Shown here: piece after piece, positions 3,547 through 6,101 of the stretch
How the letters are laid out: each line of letters begins with the position of its first letter
Numbering within the stretch: the first letter of the stretch is position 1
Origin: an uncultured Oscillospiraceae bacterium
GTDB taxonomy: Bacteria; Bacillota; Clostridia; Oscillospirales; Oscillospiraceae
Assembly: GCA_910588625.1 (NCBI GenBank)
Contig: CAJUQN010000130.1
Span: forward strand, 1-6,101
Length of the DNA: 6,101 nucleotides
Reading direction: 5' to 3'
The notes under the pieces: model-generated
Database searches by the model: none
The model's input: the letters and a program-made list of their open reading frames with translations, nothing else
What the model was told of the DNA's origin: nothing
Position numbers and translations under genes: made by a program

Positions 3547-5844
3547 TTGACGGAAAGCCGGCCAGTGGGACGGGGGAAGCTCTTGGCAGAGGGGGTGCTG
3601 GTCTACCTCTGCCTGGGACTGATGTATTCCTGGTCCAAATTCTCTGTGGCAATCAGGCTGGAGTTGAGATTTGACCAGGCGCAGATCACTTTTGCCTATA
3701 CAATCTGCATGGGTATGTTTACGGTGGGCATTTTCCTGGACGGTGCGTTGAGCGAACGCATGAGCCCCCGGGAATGCGCACTGCTGGAGACGCTGCTGTG
3801 CTCCGGAGGGTATCTGGCCACCGCGCGGCTCCCGGCGGCGCTGGGGCCGATGATCTACCTCACCTACGGCGTGCCGATAGGCCTTGGGGTGGGATTCCTC
3901 TATAACGTGTGGCTGAGCAACATTGTGGCGTGGTTCCGGGATAAACGGGGCTTTGCCACCGGGATTCTCCTCTTGGGTATGGGGCTGTCCGGCGTGACAA
4001 CCACCCCGCTGATGGCAGAAGTGGCGCAGGCGTTTGGCTGGCGCAGGTCCTTTGCGGCTATCAGGCTATTGCTGCTGGGCGTGGGGCTGGCCACCCGCCG
4101 CTGCCTGCGCCCGGTGCCGAAGGAGGTAGCACGCCGTCAGCGGGTGGAGGCCCAGGACGTGGGGACAAACCTGGACTGCCGGCGGATGCTGCGCCAGCCC
4201 TGCTTCTGGTCCTTCTGTGTGTGGAAGCTGCTGCTGGTGGGAATCGGGCAGGCCCTGCTGGGGCAGGTCGCCGTGGTGGCGGTGGACTTGGGCGGCAGCG
4301 AACGCATTCAGCTGGCAGCAGTATCGATTTTTGTGCTATGCAACGGGCTCTCCCGCATCCTCTGGGGCGGGTTCTGCGACCGTCTGGGGATTCTGCCTAC
4401 AATGGTAGTCATTGCCGGGGTAGGGGTGGCGTCCCAAATGCTGCTGACGGCGTTTTTGGGGACTGGCCTGCTGGGCGGGGCGCTGCCGGCAATGTTTTTG
4501 ACGGCGTTCTCTTATGGCGGCGCCACGACTATTGGAGCCAATTACATCCATAGCGTGTTTGGCGGCACCTACTATCGCCAGAACAACGGGGTGAGCGCGT
4601 TGACCTGCTTGCCGGCCAATCTGAGCGCCACGGCGCTGCTGGGGTGCCTGGCGTTCTCCATCACCGGGATCATTGACTATGGAACGGCTTTTTCCGGCTT
4701 CAGCAACGACATTGTGTTTATGATTGCGGGCACCATGGTGGTGGGTGAGGCCATGTTCCAGACCGGGGCGGCCCAGTTCCTCGGAGAGCGGATCGTCAGG
4801 GCGGTTGGGTACAGCGAGCGGAGAATGATCTTTGTGCTGATCCTCGCCGGGGGCCTGCTTTCCGCGTTTACCAGCAATTCGTCTGTGATGGCGATGTTTT
4901 TGCCGCTGATCCGCTCGGTGGCGGCGTCCTCCAACGGAAAGATCCGGGCCAGGCACATTGTGATGCCGGTGGGTATTTCCACCATGGTGGGCGGCTGCTG
5001 CACCATTGTGGGCTCCACACCGCAGCTGATCACCCAGGGCCAACTGGGCGACCAGGGTCTGCGCACCCTGGGCTTTTTTGAACTGGGGCTAGTGGGTTTT
5101 CCACTGCTGATCCTGCTGGCGGTGTTCTATTCCACCATCGGCCATACGCTGGTGTGCAGGGCCACGGCCTATATGCCGGACATCCCGGACTACATGGCCG
5201 ATATGCAGAAGAAAGGGATTCAGGAGACTGCCGCCGCCAACCCCAAAATGTATATCTGCTTTGCGATTCTTATCGCCATGGTGGCGGCATTTTTGTCGGG
5301 TATTTGGACCGTGGGCACTGTGGCGGCGCTGGCCGGCCTGCTGTGCATGGTGACAGGCTGTATCAGCACAAAGGTGGCGTATCAAAAAATGGGCTGGAAT
5401 GCGCTCATCATTGTGGGCGCGACCCTGGGCGTGGCCAAGGGGCTGAACGCCAGCGGCGCGGCAGCGTTTATGGCCCAGAAAATTGTGGCCGTGTTGGGCA
5501 CGGAGGCTAACGTCATTGCGGTGATGGCGGTGATGGCGGTGATCGGGCTGATGTGCGTCATTATGTCCAACTTGCTGTCCCATACGGCAACGATTTCCCT
5601 GCTGGTGCCGATTTTTATCCCGGTGGCTGAGCAGATGGGACTGGATCCCACCATTTTCTCCTTTGCCATTACCTGCTTTGTGTCTTGCGGATACGCGACG
5701 CCTCTGGGCGTGGCATCCTATGCCATGACGCTCGCGGAGGGATACAGCTTCCGGGATTACCAGAAAATCGGCGGTCCTTTCAATATCCTCGCCTATTTAG
5801 TGATTGTGGCCATCTGTTCCGCCAGGTTTATGGTTGGATTTTAG
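3547..5844 (+). CDS. Fused MFS (OFA-like) and DASS/SLC13-type transporter
   Basis: This is a 765-residue inner-membrane protein made of two transporter families. Residues 1 to about 355 are an OFA-type MFS carrier: LVYLCLGLMYSWSKF (18-32), a G.LSERMSPR loop (66-75), LTYGVPIGLGVGFLYNVWLS (105-124), NIVAWFRDKRGFATGILLLGMGLSG (125-149), GWRRSF (164-169), a basic central loop (about 185-215) and the second bundle to about TM10. From about 360 it is a DASS/SLC13 symporter: ALLGCLAFSITGI, AFSGFSNDIVFMIAG (381-395), FTSNSSVMAMFLPL (441-454), GGCCTIVGSTPQL (482-494), MSNLLSHTATISLLVP (673-688) and CGYATPLGVASYAMT (714-728). The MFS part lacks its last helix or two, and the DASS part lacks its first one or two. 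The frame is open throughout. An in-frame deletion between two neighbouring transporter genes is the simplest origin. Substrates are probably carboxylates such as oxalate or dicarboxylates. It is transcribed divergently from the CoA-transferase. Confidence 0.85.
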   Translation: MTESRPVGRGKLLAEGVLVYLCLGLMYSWSKFSVAIRLELRFDQAQITFAYTICMGMFTVGIFLDGALSERMSPRECALLETLLCSGGYLATARLPAALGPMIYLTYGVPIGLGVGFLYNVWLSNIVAWFRDKRGFATGILLLGMGLSGVTTTPLMAEVAQAFGWRRSFAAIRLLLLGVGLATRRCLRPVPKEVARRQRVEAQDVGTNLDCRRMLRQPCFWSFCVWKLLLVGIGQALLGQVAVVAVDLGGSERIQLAAVSIFVLCNGLSRILWGGFCDRLGILPTMVVIAGVGVASQMLLTAFLGTGLLGGALPAMFLTAFSYGGATTIGANYIHSVFGGTYYRQNNGVSALTCLPANLSATALLGCLAFSITGIIDYGTAFSGFSNDIVFMIAGTMVVGEAMFQTGAAQFLGERIVRAVGYSERRMIFVLILAGGLLSAFTSNSSVMAMFLPLIRSVAASSNGKIRARHIVMPVGISTMVGGCCTIVGSTPQLITQGQLGDQGLRTLGFFELGLVGFPLLILLAVFYSTIGHTLVCRATAYMPDIPDYMADMQKKGIQETAAANPKMYICFAILIAMVAAFLSGIWTVGTVAALAGLLCMVTGCISTKVAYQKMGWNALIIVGATLGVAKGLNASGAAAFMAQKIVAVLGTEANVIAVMAVMAVIGLMCVIMSNLLSHTATISLLVPIFIPVAEQMGLDPTIFSFAITCFVSCGYATPLGVASYAMTLAEGYSFRDYQKIGGPFNILAYLVIVAICSARFMVGF
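5518..5544 (+). repeat. Tandem 9-base repeat in a membrane helix
   Basis: GCGGTGATG occurs twice, followed by GCGGTGATC, coding AVM-AVM-AVI at residues 658-666 of the transporter. The repeat keeps the frame, so copy-number change would lengthen or shorten a DASS helix by three residues per unit. Confidence 0.6.
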
Positions 5845-6000
5845 GGGCGGGGGGAACGACGCGGCCGACTCTAGGTGGCCCTATGCCTGCCCTTGTTTGC
5901 AGAAAAGTAGGAAAAAAAGGGGGAATTTTTCGGCGAGAAGTGGATGCTGTGCCCAGGAGAACATGGTAAATTAGATTAAAAAGAACGAGGAATCCGGCTG
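5845..6000. other. Downstream spacer, no gene seen
   Basis: After the transporter stop there are G-rich and A-rich tracts but no convincing coding frame and no stem-loop with a T-run that would mark a terminator. A GGCC...GGCC pair near 5863-5880 gives only a four-base stem. I could not find remnants of a transporter here. Confidence 0.35.
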
Positions 6001-6081
6001 ATGTTTGTGCGTTGCGCCGAAAAGGAAAGGGGAAATGTAAAGATGAAACTAGATGGTGTCGTCAATAAAGGTGTGATATAA
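6001..6081 (+). CDS. Candidate 26-residue frame with ribosome binding site
   Basis: ATG 6001 to TAA 6079-6081 encodes 26 residues (MFVRCAEKERGNVKMKLDGV, then VNKGVI). A GAGGA at 5988-5992 sits nine bases before the ATG, and a second in-frame ATG at 6043 also has a purine-rich stretch upstream. The sequence resembles no family I know. It may be a leader peptide or chance; its 3' end overlaps a candidate promoter, so both may not be real. Confidence 0.2.
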   Translation: MFVRCAEKERGNVKMKLDGVVNKGVI

Positions 6082-6082
6082 T
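6074..6082 (+). promoter_or_regulatory. Extended -10 promoter at the right edge
   Basis: TGATATAAT contains a perfect TATAAT (6077-6082) preceded by the TGn element of extended -10 promoters. The hexamer 17 bases upstream (TGGTGT, 6054-6059) is a poor -35, which extended -10 promoters tolerate. It would drive a gene starting beyond the window, with transcription beginning near 6089. Confidence 0.4.
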
Positions 6083-6101
6083 AGTCCCCAAAAGAAGCGG
6101 G

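Noticed and set aside
3353..3652. 99-codon minus-strand frame across the divergent region
   Set aside because: It overlaps the start of the transporter gene and its promoter on the other strand, has low complexity and no family resemblance.
4336..5043. 235-codon minus-strand frame rich in His, Arg and Gln
   Set aside because: This is the usual shadow opposite a hydrophobic membrane protein gene; the composition is implausible for a real protein and there is no start signal.
5089..5583. 164-codon His-rich minus-strand frame
   Set aside because: It is antisense to the DASS half of the transporter; the His richness comes from complementing Val/Met codons.
5863..5880. Terminator after the transporter gene
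   Set aside because: Only a four-base GGCC stem with a ten-base loop and no T-run follows.

Overview
The window looks like a chromosomal segment of a moderately GC-rich Gram-positive anaerobe, most plausibly a gut Clostridia or Oscillospiraceae-type bacterium. That assignment is an inference from the AGGAG-like ribosome binding sites, the TTG/GTG starts and the gene families; nothing in the window fixes the taxon. The cargo is a small organic-acid metabolism locus: a PucR/CdaR-type transcription regulator, a family III (CaiB/BaiF) CoA-transferase, and a divergent membrane transporter. I see no RNA gene, insertion sequence or CRISPR array.

Layout. Positions 1-264 hold an AT-rich stretch (1-92), a doubtful 46-codon minus-strand reading frame (93-233) and a hairpin just after the regulator's stop codon. 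The PucR-type regulator lies on the minus strand at 265-1782. Its ancestral start, a TTG at 1869 with a very good ribosome binding site, is separated from the rest by an in-frame TAA at 1798-1800. A good sigma-70-type promoter for it sits at 1936-1964. Upstream on the same strand, 1996-3188 is a CoA-transferase split by a one-base frameshift near 2775-2784. Positions 3189-3546 form a divergent control region with several inverted repeats and candidate promoters in both directions. On the plus strand, 3547-5844 encodes one uninterrupted 765-residue protein that joins most of an OFA-type (oxalate/formate antiporter-like) MFS transporter to most of a DASS/SLC13-type dicarboxylate/anion transporter. 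Positions 5845-6101 have no convincing gene, only a candidate small frame and an extended -10 promoter at the edge.

How they may work together: the transporter(s) would import a carboxylate, the CoA-transferase would activate it as a CoA thioester, and the PucR-type protein would sense the substrate and control the locus. The main oddity is that each of the three genes carries a different lesion or rearrangement: a nonsense codon, a frameshift, and an apparent in-frame deletion fusion. All are otherwise well preserved. The simplest reading is a catabolic locus in early decay. Sequencing or assembly error could explain the single-base lesions but does not easily explain the transporter fusion. 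A genuine bifunctional transporter is the less likely but more exciting alternative.
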